A DNA stretch of 64,000 bases from positions 38,418,808 through 38,482,807 of the forward strand of contig OZ038385.1 of the NCBI GenBank assembly GCA_964036045.1, in the 5' to 3' direction. How positions within the stretch are numbered: the stretch's first letter is position 1; every line of letters starts with the position of its first letter. Under the pieces are notes generated by a model. It saw only the letters and a list, made by a program, of their open reading frames with translations. It was not told the origin of the DNA and ran no database searches. The position numbers and the translations under genes were made by a program. Positions 50,567-61,594 of this stretch are shown piece by piece. The DNA is from Eutreptiella sp. 'Long Island Sound 2002' (lineage: Eukaryota; Euglenozoa; Euglenophyceae; Eutreptiales; Eutreptiaceae).

Positions 50567-52400
50567 CAAAGCGGGTGGGCAACGGGTCAAACTCGGAACT
50601 GTGGGTAGACCCACGGGACGTGACAACGGACGGGGGATGTCTGACTGACCAGAGGGACGCGCCCAATCGTTTGCGGTTGGCGGCCCCAATCGACGTTCAT
50701 GGCCAAGCAACGCGTTGCTGACGTGGGGCGGAATGGCGCCCGGGAGTTCGTCAGCGGGACCGCCCGGGCCCCCTCCCCCCGTCCGCTCCCTCGCTCGCCC
50801 CCTCCGTGGCTGCCCCCCTCCCGCACTTCACTCCTTCACCCCCTCACCTCTGCCCCGACGCCTTCCTCCGTCCCAGCGACAAATCTGAAATGGACTCCCT
50901 CAGTGCGCACACGCACGTGCGGTGGCATACCGGCACGCCACGTTCGAAGACTGGCCAGAGACTCTCACAGCGCCATTGCCCCCCCCCCCCCCCTCTCCCG
51001 AGGACAAGCGTACTCGAATGCTGCCTTCGCAGAGGCTGTTGGGTGCTTGTTGTGCAAGGGACGGTCTCCGTCCCCCCCGAAGCCGGAGGGGGCTATGCAA
51101 GGGGGCTGGGGTATTCAAAGGGGCGAGGGGTACCCCGATCACCTGATCCCAACACCAATACCCTCTTTAGGCATGCGAAAGAACAACAACGGACAGACTG
51201 TTCACACCCATAGTCCTGGTTTGTAGCAGGGGCACTGATTCTGTCATGTAGCATGCCAACCTGCATGAACGCATTTCCAAGGCTTTTCTCACCTTCGGGG
51301 AAAATCACCACAAAACCCCTGAGCAATTTTACGCAGCCTGCAGACGAGGAGAGAGTACACGGATGCCCCCGCGGGGGAGGAAATTGATGAATGGGGATTT
51401 CAGAAATCGATCGCCGGCAAGGTATGGTCCTGGTCAGCCATGCGAGCCCCAGGAGGCAGCCTCCCAAGGGTGCACGACCATCTGACAGCGTCTTTTCCTG
51501 CCGTATTGACGCCCAACCGCAGGAACGGCTCTGGTGCTGTGCAACGCCGGCAGGCACACGGCGGGGCAGCAGAGAGTGAGGGTGCGAGAGGGAGAGGGAG
51601 AGGGAGAAGGAGACGGAGAGGAAGACTGTTCCCAAGTGCTGAAAGGGATTGTGGGAGGGGCGAAACGAAGAAAGGCGTCCTGTGTGGGGGGCCTGGGCAC
51701 CGTCTTTCGGCCCTTCACTCCAGCACTGCACGCTGTACACCCCGAGAGGCCGTCACCCACTTTTGGGGGGGTAGAGTCTGAACACGGCGCTCTGATCCGA
51801 CGCTATCTGTAGCCTATGAGGCGGCCTGCAGCAGAGGGTCGACGTTGTGGGGGTCAGCCCACAGAGGAAACCCGTGGTCCAAGACGCTCCTTTGCGCGCC
51901 CATCCTGTCAGTTACACACCCCATGACCGAGTTCATCCATAGCCGCCTTAACCGAATCCATCGAGAGCCACATCAGCACACGGGGAATGTATGTGCATTC
52001 AAACAAGATCCCATGAGCGTCTCACTGCACAAGTCTGAGGGTCATGGCAAGGGCAAGTGTCCGTCGATACCAATCCGGTGCGATGCAGTGGAATGCCAGG
52101 ATGGGGGTGGGGGTGGAAAAGGGGCACAGTGGCATTCATTGCTTTGGCTTCACCTTACCCGCAGCACTCGCAGCACACCAGCCCACATCAAGCCCTCACC
52201 TGTACCAACGGTACACTCTGCAACAGCCATGTCACCCTAGCCTTCTTGCCCCGCGCCAAGCTGTGTGGATAGCTCATCGGTAGCAGGTTTCGCCGTGTGC
52301 ACTTGCACAAGATCTCATTCAAGCCCCCCTGGTCCGTGTCAAAGGGGCAGAATGACATGGGTATCCATCCAACCGCAACATGAAAGAACTACTCGGCTCC
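50567..52400. other. Non-genic region, no gene recognised
   Basis: Open frames here are short or shadow each other, and none has recognisable motifs. A purine-rich (GGGAGA)n-like stretch lies near 51585-51625. Confidence 0.45.
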
Positions 52401-53690
52401 GTTGACACAAACGTGCAGCGCACAGCAGCAACAAACACAAAGATCCTGACCACAGTATTTTTGAAATATTTCCTGATCAGGTCCAACATGAATCCTGGGT
52501 GACCCTGGGGCTCTGGTGGTACAGAGGTCCGGGTCTAAAGCACACCTCCACAGCTCTGCTGCATGGAGTGCAGGACCGGAGAAGCGGGATCTGTGGCACA
52601 GCATTGGAATGACCGACTTGTGTTGCCTTGCATATGGGCTTGTGGGAGACCCAAAAATGCTTCAAATTATGTTGAGGGATGGGGCTACAGTGCTCACAAG
52701 GAACACAGCGCGCCCCTCCCCCTCTCCAGACCCTCAGATGGCTCGGGCATGCCTCAGCCAGTTTCCAATTTTGGCAGAGAACTTGGGCACTGCAGGTGCC
52801 GGAATTTTTTTTGGGGGGCATACGGCAGGGGGTCAAAAATTTGCTAGTTTTGACTACCTTTTCTTTGATACACAGCAATGGTCGCCATTCTACCACATGG
52901 AGTCCGATCGGAGTCGAAGTCAGATAATGCAATCACATTTGAGCTACAATATTATTTTTTGACATGAGATCTTTTCATCCACTACACTATGGAGAGTTCG
53001 CCAAACTTTTTGACTCAGGCATAAGTTTTGATCAATTGGTTCCCATGCCGGACACGGAATATGATTGCCTGCACCCACAACAAAAAATATCACCGCCAAT
53101 TCAAAGGTACGCCGAAAATGATTCATTCATTCAGTGGCAGCTGAGCTCATGCCTGGGCACATTGGAGCAGAAAATGAAACAACAAAACGGGCAACATTAC
53201 CCGTGAAACAAGAAAAGACAAAACAGAACATAGCTTCTTCAACAGAGATTGTCAAATTAGGGGCTACACTGCCCCAAAAAGTCACGCAATGTTTGTGCAG
53301 CCATGTTTGTTTTGCTGAGGAGGCCCAGAGCGGCGAAACAGGATCCCACTCATTTCATGGACTGGGAGAGTGCCCTTGGCCATGTCTGTTGCTTAATTTG
53401 GTTCTGGAGGTCAGTTTTGGAATATGTGAAGTGTTTCCCACAGTGCCTCTGTGGTTCGTGCAGTTCTGTTGGAATCTGTTTCAGTGGAGCAGCTTGAGAT
53501 ATTTCCCAAACGTTGGTGTTGCTGGAAAAGCACAGTTTTCTGCAGCAACTCGGCACTCAATGCACAAGCACTTCTTACAAGGAAAACCCAAGTGCCAAAC
53601 CCAGTGCCGGGCAGGGGGTGCCATAAGGACGCTCAGCCTTTTTTTTTTCTAACTATGGCAGCCACTCTCTGATGTTTCAAGCTCAGCAGA
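52401..53690. other. AT-richer island with unrecognised short ORFs
   Basis: Base composition shifts toward A/T. Plus-strand frames at 52516-52962, 52964-53206 and 53134-53652 look moderately protein-like (for example SFDYLFFDTQQWSPFYHMES, then SDRSRSQIMQ). They lack conserved motifs and join in different frames, as expected of a decayed inserted element. No function is assigned. Confidence 0.3.
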
Positions 53691-53692
53691 TC

Positions 53693-53764
53693 TTGGCATA
53701 GCTTAGTTGGTAGTAGCACTAGGCGCTAATTTCAGAGGTCCTGGGTTCAAACCCAGCTGCCCGC
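53693..53764 (+). other. tRNA-derived pol III element (SINE-like head)
   Basis: Box A TAGCTTAGTTGG (53699-53710) matches the tRNA consensus fully. Box B GGTTCAAACCC (53744-53754) lies 33 bp on, with a T-stem CTGGG/CCCAG around it. The T-loop is one base short, the anticodon loop lacks U33, and the acceptor stem pairs at only about five positions. This looks like a tRNA-derived SINE head rather than a tRNA. It sits 50 bp from an 85-bp satellite. Confidence 0.55.
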
Positions 53765-53812
53765 AATATTTTTGCCTTCGCTTTTTTGGTGTTTTTTATA
53801 TCTTCATGTTTG

Positions 53813-55270
53813 CCCCCCGCTCTGAAGTGGTGGGGATCCCCGAGACGGCAGGGGTGACGTAGCCACCTTGCCCACAAGTGGGCCACTTCTGATTTCCCCC
53901 CCCGCTCTGAAGCGGTGGGGATCCCCGAGACGGCAGGGGTGACGTAGCCACTTTGCCCACAAGTGGGCCACTTCTGATTTTGCCCCCCGCTCTGCAGCGG
54001 TGGGGATCCCCGAGACGGCAGGGGTGAGGTAGCCACTTTGCCCACAAGTGGGCCACTTCTGATTTCCCCCCCCGCTCTGAAGCGGTGGGGATCCCCGAGA
54101 CGGCAGGGGTGACGTAGCCACTTTGCCCACAAGTGGGCCACTTCTGATTTTGCCCCCCGCTCTGAAGCGGTGGGGATCCCCGAGACGGCAGGGGTGGCGT
54201 AGCCACTTTGCCCACAAGTGGGCCACTTCTGATTTTGCCCCCCGCTCTGCAGCGGTGGGGATCCCCGAGACGGCAGGGGTGACGTAGCCACCTTGCCCAC
54301 AAGTGGGCCACTTCTGATTTTGCCCCCCGCTCTGAAGCGGTGGGGATCCCCGAGACGGCAGGGGTGACGTAGCCACTTTGCCCACAAGTGGGCCACTTCT
54401 GATTTTGCCCCCCGCTCTGCAGCGGTGGGGATCCCCGAGACGGCAGGGGTGACGTAGCCACTTTGCCCACAAGTGGGCCACTTCTGATTTTGCCCCCCGC
54501 TCTGAAGCGGTGGGGATCCCCGAGACGGCAGGGGTGACGCAGCCACTTTGCCCACAAGTGGGCCACTTCTGATTTTGCTTCCCGCTCTGAAGCGGTGGGG
54601 ATCCCCGAGACGGCAGGGGTGACATAGCCACCTTGCCCACAAGTGGGCCACTTCTGATTTTGCCCCCCGCTCTGCAGCGGTGGGGATCCCCGAGACGGCA
54701 GGGGTGACGTAGCCACCTTGCCCACAAGTGGGCCACTTCTGATTTTGCCCCCCGCTCTGAAGCGGTGGGGATCCCCGAGACGGCAGGGGTGACGTAGCCA
54801 CCTTGCCCACAAGTGGGCCACTTCTGATTTTGCCCCCCGCTCTGAAGCGGTGGGGATCCCCGAGACGGCAGGGGTGACGTAGCCACTTTGCCCACAAGTG
54901 GGCCACTTCTGATTTTGCCCCCCGCTCTGCAGCGGTGGGGATCCCCGAGACGGCAGGGGTGACGCAGCCACTTTGCCCACAAGTGGGCCACTTCTGATTT
55001 CCCCCCCCGCTCTGAAGCGGTGGGGATCCCCGAGACGGCAGGGGTGACGTAGCCACTTTGCCCACAAGTGGGCCACTTCTGATTTTGCCCCCCGCTCTGA
55101 AGCGGTGGGGATCCCCGAGACGGCAGGGGTGAGGTAGCCACTTTGCCCACAAGTGGGCCACTTCTGATTTTGCCCCCCGCTCTGAAGCGGTGGGGATCCC
55201 CGAGACGGCAGGGGTGACGTAGCCACTTTGCCCACAAGTGGGCCACTTCTGATTTTGCCCCCCGCTCTGA
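53813..55270. repeat. 85-bp satellite, 17 full units
   Basis: The anchor TCTGAAG (or TCTGCAG) recurs exactly every 85 bp from 53821 to 55266, giving 17 periods with no indel. Units differ by a few substitutions. Each unit contains the palindrome GGGGATCCCC and the hairpin GCCCACAAGTGGGC. Because 85 is not a multiple of 3 and the unit has no minus-strand stop in any frame, three minus-strand frames of more than 500 codons are open. These are compositional, not genes. Confidence 0.97.
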
Positions 55271-55560
55271 TTGCACCCATGGTGTTTGGCTTTGTTGCGC
55301 GCCCGTGCATGCACTTTTTAGGTAACTGCTGGGGCGGCTCCCCATTTGAAATTTGAAGCAGCAAGTGGTGCGGAAACCCAAACCTGCCTGTGCCGAAACC
55401 TAAACCAAAATGAATGCACTCGCCGCAGAGCGATGGGAGTAGGCACCCAAGAGAGCACTCGCCGCAGAGCGACGGGAGTAGGCACCATTTGTGGCTTTCT
55501 TTTCCTCCGACCGCAACGATCGCACTTGCTGTGTCTCTGTTCTACCTGCTACTTGGACCC

Positions 55561-56405
55561 ATGGCGCATTTTGGTGTACGTTGCGTAGTTTTTCTGCCCG
55601 ACATGCATGTGCTTATCGTGACCTACCACGCCCCCACGCCGGAGGCCACCGATGCCGGACCCCTCCTCAGTGGTCGTGTCAGTCAGGTGTCCACTATGAC
55701 GTTGGACGCTTTGATTCCAAGAGTAGGAGATGTGCCACTCGAGTCCGCTGTGCAGTGTGCATGCAACATGGCCTTCACCTTTGCACGGCATGTGGAGGCG
55801 CATGAGATTTGGCTACGGACGGTTGTGCGCTATGAGTCCACATTCAGCCGCACAATGATGCGGCAAATTTACGATTTTGGGGAGGCTCGGCGGTCCGTGG
55901 GGCTACCGTGGAACGCCGTGATCGTTCGTCATTCATTTTGAGGCGTTCAAGGATCTTGCAGTCCCAATTGACAGCCCCACCCGTGAGGTGACGGATGAAA
56001 TGCGTTCTCTGTGGACTGTCTCACAGAGCAACGACTCCAGCCCCAATTGCGATGAGATTTGGGAGACATATGGCGTCATTGGGGATGCAGAAAGTGACGC
56101 TAGTGATGTTGATCAAGATGTAGATGCCCCCTCCCCTGCCTTTGAACCGATAGTCCAGCAAGATGTACCCCTTGCCCCCCCCCCCCCCCCAGGTTCAGCG
56201 CCCTACCAGTGACGGCAGTGCCAGAGTGCAGTTTCAATATGATGTGGACAGTGAGGTGTGCAAAGCCATGAAGCAAGGGACAATGATTGAGTGGACAGTG
56301 GTTGAATTGAAGTCCATTTGCATACTCCATAGTCTCTCAGTGCGCGGTACCAAGCCTGCATTGCTGGCCCGTGTGACCGCACACTTCTCGCAATTGTACC
56401 CTTGA
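55561..56405 (+). pseudogene. SAP-domain protein gene, two single-base frameshifts
   Basis: Three consecutive plus-strand frames read as one protein. Frame 1 (from MAHFGVRCVVFLPDMHV to about 55935) ends NAVIVRHSF at a T run. Frame 2 (to about 56180) carries FEAFKDLAVPID and the acidic DAESDASDVDQDVDAP, and ends in a run of about 14 C. Frame 3 ends WTVVELKSICILHSLSVRG, TKPALLARVTAHF, a SAP domain (DNA/RNA-binding helix-extended loop-helix). Each break is a one-base change at a homopolymer, so it is either a recent pseudogene or an assembly error. A transposon-encoded protein is possible. Confidence 0.6.
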
Positions 56406-56599
56406 ACAACGGATGTGGGCGTTTAAGGAGCCGGCGCGGCGCCCACACTGTGTTGTGCGTGTCTCTTAGTGCAGGGGCTTTGGTGAGGTAGGGCGTATTG
56501 GACACTTTGAGTTTTTTTTTTCTTATGGCACCCCCTGGTGCCGGGCCGAGTGCCAGACTCGGGTGTGCTGAACGGGGAGGAGGGGGGGGCATCAAAAAT

Positions 56600-56705
56600 T
56601 AAAAATGGCAATTTCGTTTTTTCCCGCTGTGGTCACTTTGGTCTGGAGGTGGGGAGGGGTCCAGGCGCGGGGGGGGGGGGGGGGGCGACCCTCCTCCTTA
56701 TGGAA
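56600..56705. repeat. Dispersed repeat family F, copy 2
   Basis: GCAATTTCGTTTTTTCCCGC, then TGTGGTCACTTTGGTCTGG, followed by a run of 17 G. Same orientation as copy 1 at 5735-5830. Confidence 0.72.
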
Positions 56706-57526
56706 AAGCACATGCCTACCCGGTGGCAGATGCCAGGCAGGGCCTGGCCCCAAAACTGCTCCACCCCCAAGAAAACGTCCAGACCCAGCACAACAATGCA
56801 AACCTAGCAAAACAAGGAAAACCAAACCACCCGAAACAATCACACAACAGCTTCTGCCAAGGGCCCGTTCGCCTTTAGACACCCCAACCGTGTCCAATGC
56901 TTGGGGGAGGGTCTGGAGGGGCGTCTGACCGGCGTCTGACCTGTCAGCGCCGGTCGAACAAAGTTGTGGTGGCGTCTGGCAGCGCCGTCAGAACAGAGGG
57001 ATGGAATGGACCATCAGGACAATGCAGACATTGTGCTGTGGTGTTTACCGCAGTGCTTCTGGAGGGCGAGAACCATTGTCGCTGTATGGCCAAGCTACGG
57101 TCCTGTCCCAGCTATAGAAGATGTAGGGACCGTATTTATTTCGGACCTGATTTAATTCAGCATGAATTTCGTTGCAACCGCATAAGACAAGGGTTCGGGG
57201 TCAAAATGTCACGTTTATGGGCTGAGGGACATTTGACTTGTTCTTGGTTGCCCAATGGTGCCCAGAAATGTTCATTTCAGGGACCCTGGGCATTATCCTG
57301 ACCCTTTGCTTGCACCAGCGCAACACTTCCCATTTCCATGCGCAGTGTGCAAGCTACCGCTTTGTCTCAGCTACAGCAGGCATAGGGACCACATTAATTT
57401 GGTACTTTTGCATAGCTTGGACAAGGCGGGGAGGGGTTACCTAATGTTCCCAGATTCACTTGCCAGCAAATGGGGTTTGGCCAAATGACTGTCCGCATTT
57501 GCAAGCTTTTCTAGCCGCCAGTAGTA
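56706..57526. other. Non-genic region with a weak internal duplication
   Basis: AAGCTACGGTCCTGTCCCAG near 57090 resembles AAGCTACCGCTTTGTCTCAG near 57350, both followed by ATAGGGACC-like and ATTTATTTCGG/ATTAATTTGG sequence. No gene recognised. Confidence 0.4.
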
Positions 57527-57640
57527 GATGTTGTTCCCGCAATTTTTGGAATCATGGAATTTGGAGGCTCCCTTTTCTGGTTGTCCATGAAGCTCAGCTT
57601 TTTTTTTTTGTGATTTGGGGCTGGGGATGGTATTTTTAGG
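57527..57640. repeat. Dispersed repeat family H, copy 2
   Basis: Counterpart of 4621-4740 with a T run inserted. See that entry for shared landmarks. Confidence 0.65.
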
Positions 57641-58576
57641 ATGCGAAGACGGTGCCACGCAATGCTGAGCTGGAGAGCACTGGGTTTGTTATTCAGTCAC
57701 CATCTCTGCCACCAGGGCCCCCCTCGCCTAGTCCTCCGCCTCGGCTGGGGGGCGCAGAGAAGGCCCTTCTCAGAGCAACAGTCAGTGTTGTTTCCGTCCA
57801 TTCCAGTGCTTTCACCGTTGCCCTTGGAATGGGGAGGGGGGGTTGGGGGTTGACAGCAGCATGACGATGGTCTGCATGACAGCGATGGCCTTATCCAGGT
57901 CATGGTGTTCATTGCGGTGTGCGATTAGTTGATAGGGCGGACTCTAGTCCCATGGGTCACTGGGTCAGCGATGGATGAAAAGCGCCCCCCCCCCCCAAAA
58001 AAAAGGACGCACTTTTCCCTTCGCTTCTGTTTCAATGTGCAGAGCGCATGCAATGTGGAGACAGATGTTTGCAGCGTGTGTCGAAAACCAGGGGGTTTGG
58101 GGCCTCGGGGGGGGGGGGGTTTAGGACTTGTGTTTTCTTGTGAAGGACTGTGACCGAAGCTCTGCATGTATCCCACAGGCTCCGTCTTCCACACGCAGAC
58201 TGTTGCAGTGTTACTGATGATTGCTTCCCAGAGCGGGGCCAAGCCCCTCACGATCATATCATCATAAAGCAGCACACCTCCAAGATAGACAGCTCTCAAT
58301 CAGCACGAACCAGACAAACAGCAAATCACACCACATAGCACTGATCCACATGACAAAAGACAGAACACTGCAACAGATCACAAACAGACCAGCACAAATA
58401 ATCCTCATCTTCTCTCTGCATCCCCCCTGAAACGGAATTTGTACCCGAAAGCAACCGCCCTGATCCGCTTCTGCCAACCCCCTGAAACAGCCTTCTTGGG
58501 TGTTCCTGACCCCCGGCTTCGGGCCGCCTCCGCACCCCTGTTCGATCCCTACGACGCAGGGTGGGCTCCCATCCGC

Positions 58577-60100
58577 ATGACAGCGTTGAGCGAACTGAGC
58601 ACCGACGTGCTGCGGCGCGTGCTCGCCTACTGTGACGTCCCCAGCCTTGGCCACTTCCTCTGCACCTGCCGTGCCTTCCGCACCGTGAGCTTTGAAGAGA
58701 CGCTGCCGATCGTGAGGGCCCAGGTCGCCTACGATCTGAAGCAGTACGTCGTGCATGTGGTCTACGCCGCGCCCGCGACCGACTCGTTCCCAGGCCATGC
58801 CGACTGCCGCGGACTGGAGCAGCTCCTAGCCCAGGCTCAGAGAGAGGCGGTTGTGACGCACCTCCGCTCTGCCAAGGTCATGCTGGAGACCTGGGAGCGC
58901 GGCGGTCCCGTGGCGGCGCAGCTGCTGCAGTGGCTGGTGGACTTCAGCGAGGACAAGGATGAAGGCAACCTCCGTGCGACGACCTACGAGACGACCCGCA
59001 GCGTCACCCTGCGGCTGCCGCGCCGCGCCGCGGACCTCGCGATCAGTTCGCGACATTTCGGCGACTACGGGCACAACTACGACACGGAGCTGTCGATCGC
59101 GGCGCGGCTCGGGGGTCGCGAGCTCGTGGCGGAGGGGTTCTCGAGCTCCTGGCCCGAGCGCTGGGCGTACTTCGACGACGCGGAGCTTGCGGGGGCCGCG
59201 GGCCCGTTCGGCGCCGTGTTCGAGGCCTTGGAAGACGAGCTCGAGGACCTGAGCGTCGGGATGAACCCCCACTTCTGGTTCTGGCTGTGCTTCTTCTTCC
59301 CGGACAGGCCCGAGGTGCTGGGGGAGGCGTGGCGGCCGCGGTTCCGGGACGAGGCCCGCAACGCCCGCCCGCCGGAGCGCCGGACCCCCGCGCGACCCCC
59401 GGCGGCCCCGCTGCGCCCGCCGTTCGACGCCGCCTGCGCCGAGTGGCTGCCGCAGGCGGCGGCCGCCGTGCCGGACCTGCCCGGCACCATCGTGGCCGGC
59501 CTGTGGCGGCTGGTGGGCCATGCTGGGGCGGCGTGTGTGCTGGCGGTGATGATGGAGGACGTGCAGCGCTGGCGCGACATCACGATGGCACTGCACCAGG
59601 CGGTCTGGCTTTCGCAGGCGTCGGCCCGGGAGTGGCTGTGGAGGACAAGGCTGGGGGTCAATGGCTTCACCCCCGGCGCCGTGGCCAACAAGTACGTGCG
59701 CAACCAGTTCTGGTTTCGGGGGCCCGACGGCGCGGAGATCTCTGTCGAGGGCGGGATGCGTGGGGACGGGGCGAGCTACCCGACGTGGGAGGCCCTGCGC
59801 CTGAAGTGGGGGCTGCCGGACGGCCGAGTGGTGGCGCTGAAAAGGGGCCGGACGGGGATGAGGAATGAGGGGGAAGGGGGCCTCGCTGTGCTGACGCCTG
59901 TGGCGGCCTTGATCTCTGAGTGGTGTCCGGGGGCGGTGCTGGGCCGTTGCAACGAGTTTGTGCTGGGGTACACTATGCACGCGCTGGCGTTTGACGGGCA
60001 GCTGGAGACGTTCTTCGGGGAGGGCGTGTGGTGGCATGAGGGCCGGTGGTCTGCTGAGGCAGACTTTCCTGAGGCCGGCGGTTGTTTTGGTTGGCAGTGA
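58577..60100 (+). CDS. F-box protein, intronless
   Basis: A 507-residue single-exon protein. Residues 1-40 form an F-box (ALSELSTDVLRRVLAYCDVP, then SLGHFLCTCRAFR) that would bind Skp1 and recruit substrates to an SCF ubiquitin ligase. The rest has no repeat I recognise: an acidic stretch EALEDELEDLSVG near 215, a Pro/Arg-rich linker near 260-285, and a Trp-rich C-terminal part (REWLWRTRLGVNGFTPGAVA and WWHEGRWSAEADF). The ATG at 58577 is the first in a frame open further upstream and puts the F-box at the N-terminus, as usual. High G/C at third positions and no interruption over 1.5 kb contrast with the intron-dense genes nearby. A retrogene origin is possible. Confidence 0.85.
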   Translation: MTALSELSTDVLRRVLAYCDVPSLGHFLCTCRAFRTVSFEETLPIVRAQVAYDLKQYVVHVVYAAPATDSFPGHADCRGLEQLLAQAQREAVVTHLRSAKVMLETWERGGPVAAQLLQWLVDFSEDKDEGNLRATTYETTRSVTLRLPRRAADLAISSRHFGDYGHNYDTELSIAARLGGRELVAEGFSSSWPERWAYFDDAELAGAAGPFGAVFEALEDELEDLSVGMNPHFWFWLCFFFPDRPEVLGEAWRPRFRDEARNARPPERRTPARPPAAPLRPPFDAACAEWLPQAAAAVPDLPGTIVAGLWRLVGHAGAACVLAVMMEDVQRWRDITMALHQAVWLSQASAREWLWRTRLGVNGFTPGAVANKYVRNQFWFRGPDGAEISVEGGMRGDGASYPTWEALRLKWGLPDGRVVALKRGRTGMRNEGEGGLAVLTPVAALISEWCPGAVLGRCNEFVLGYTMHALAFDGQLETFFGEGVWWHEGRWSAEADFPEAGGCFGWQ

Positions 60101-60551
60101 TGATGGCCCGTGGCAGAGAGGGATGCCCCTCCCAGAGCCCTCCACACCTCTCCACACCCCCGCCACACCCCTCCACTTCTTCATCGTCATCTCTGCAACC
60201 ACGGCAGCGTAAATGAAGGAAGGCTGATGCTCAGAACAAATTTGTCCCCGTTACATCCCCCCCCCCCCTTCTCAGCACCAGACACGGGGGTGGCTGTATC
60301 TGGTTCTCGTGAGGGGGCAAAGGTACTGGCAGAGATCTACACCCACCCATCCCCCGTGCCTGCTGTGACGAAACCGCACGCCTTTTTGTCAATTTGTGGC
60401 AAAGGCTGTTGTGGGGAATGAAAAGTGACTCGTAGCACCATTTTGGGAAAAGCATTACAAACAAAACTTGTGCACGCTCCAACACGTTCAAAGGTGGCAT
60501 GTGATATTGCATGAGGTCTGCTACAGGGGGGGGGGGGGTTCGTGGCACTGT
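60101..60551. other. Downstream of F-box gene, nothing recognised
   Basis: A CCACACC-rich stretch follows the stop codon (about 60140-60180) and a C run lies at 60260. No gene is seen. Confidence 0.45.
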
Positions 60552-60609
60552 AATTTCGCGTGGGAAATTTCGCGTTTCAAATTGACCGCGAAATTTCCCA
60601 CGCGAAATT
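60552..60609. repeat. 23-bp perfect inverted repeat (GCGAAATTT-rich)
   Basis: Arms 60552-60574 and 60587-60609 pair without mismatch around a 12-nt loop. Each arm contains TTTCGCGTGGGAAATTTCGC. Further GCGAAATTTCCC or GAAATTTACC copies follow to 60755, so the hairpin is part of a roughly 200-bp cluster. Confidence 0.9.
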
Positions 60610-60911
60610 CAGGGTTCTCCGCGAATTTCTCGCACATTGGTGGTACGCACTGTGGACTGTGGCGGTTGGTGATACACTCAACCCGGGGGCTCCGCGAAAT
60701 TTCCCACAGTGAAATTTACCACCGCGAATTTGACTTGGCGCGAAATTTCCCCCCCTCCTGTATTACCAAGGACATGTGCCCTGCCCCTTAAACATGGATG
60801 TGCACTGTGATGTCCCAGGTGTTTGTAGGCAGGCGCTACTATGGGGATCACTTGGTCTTGCCACACTATGTGTGACTTCACATGCCGCAAAGACCACATG
60901 TAGACCCCCAT

Positions 60912-61295
60912 TTACGAGCGGTTGGCGTGAAAGCGAAGGGCCTCAAACAATTGTTGAATTTGGTGCGGAGCCTGACATAAGGTGTTCTTATCACGTGTGA
61001 TGACGGCAACGTCACGTCCGGAAACAAGCAATTGGGCTTTGAGGAACTCCCTGCTGAGCATCGACCGAAACCCCTCATACAGAAGAACACAAAGTGCTAG
61101 GGACAGAGGGAATCCCTCTTTGATCCCTCCGGTTGGCGGGCAGGCGAACCCTCGGTACTTGTTTGTGGCCGAACCGTCTCTGCGGTGCAGCAATGTGGGG
61201 TGTGAAACAAAAATTGCGGGCAGGTGCCAAAAAGCAGCGCCCCAATCAAGCACAAATTGTGGACAGGGGGGATTAGGCCCATACTCCTGAAACAT
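60912..61295 (-). pseudogene. Non-LTR-type reverse transcriptase remnant
   Basis: A 127-codon frame with the RT palm motifs in order: FVLDWGAAFWHL (motif A, as in LDFxxAF), GIKEGFPLSLALCVLLYEGF (motif B, as in GVRQGCPLSP) and LVSGRDVAVIT (motif C). It closes with HANRS, like the LNxxKS that follows motif C in LINEs. Motif C should read [FY]xDD; here it is SGRD, so the catalytic Asp pair is broken. Neither endonuclease nor RNase H is recognised nearby. A decayed retroelement. Confidence 0.7.
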
Positions 61296-61594
61296 CCTTC
61301 ACCCCCCCTTCCCCGCCCCACCGGTGGGGGGGTGCAAAAACTGGCGTTTTCGACAATGCACCCATCAACCCAGCTAGCCAACCCTTGGAGGGTTGGGTAG
61401 AGGGTAGAACCCTCGCTCAATAGTGGCTTGCCAAGGTATCTTCTTTCCATTTCTTCACCCCGACCGTCCATCGCTCTTGATCACTTTCAGCGGCTGGTAC
61501 AACAGGTGTGGAATTATTTCATGTGAAATCTCAACAATCGAATCGGCATAATGGGAAAGCCTTTTGAATATCAAGCATGCGCGCGCATGCCGTG

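Noticed and set aside
53350-53556. Zinc-finger-like minus-strand peptide (HCGKHFTYSKTDLQNQ)
   Set aside because: Only one of the two cysteines and none of the required histidine spacing is present.
53719-55381. Three minus-strand ORFs of more than 500 codons
   Set aside because: They are all frames of the same 85-bp satellite, which has no stop on that strand and a period not divisible by three. The encoded repeats have no protein features.
58826-60202. 458-codon minus-strand ORF
   Set aside because: It is antisense to the F-box gene and reflects its high GC. The sense strand has the recognisable domain.
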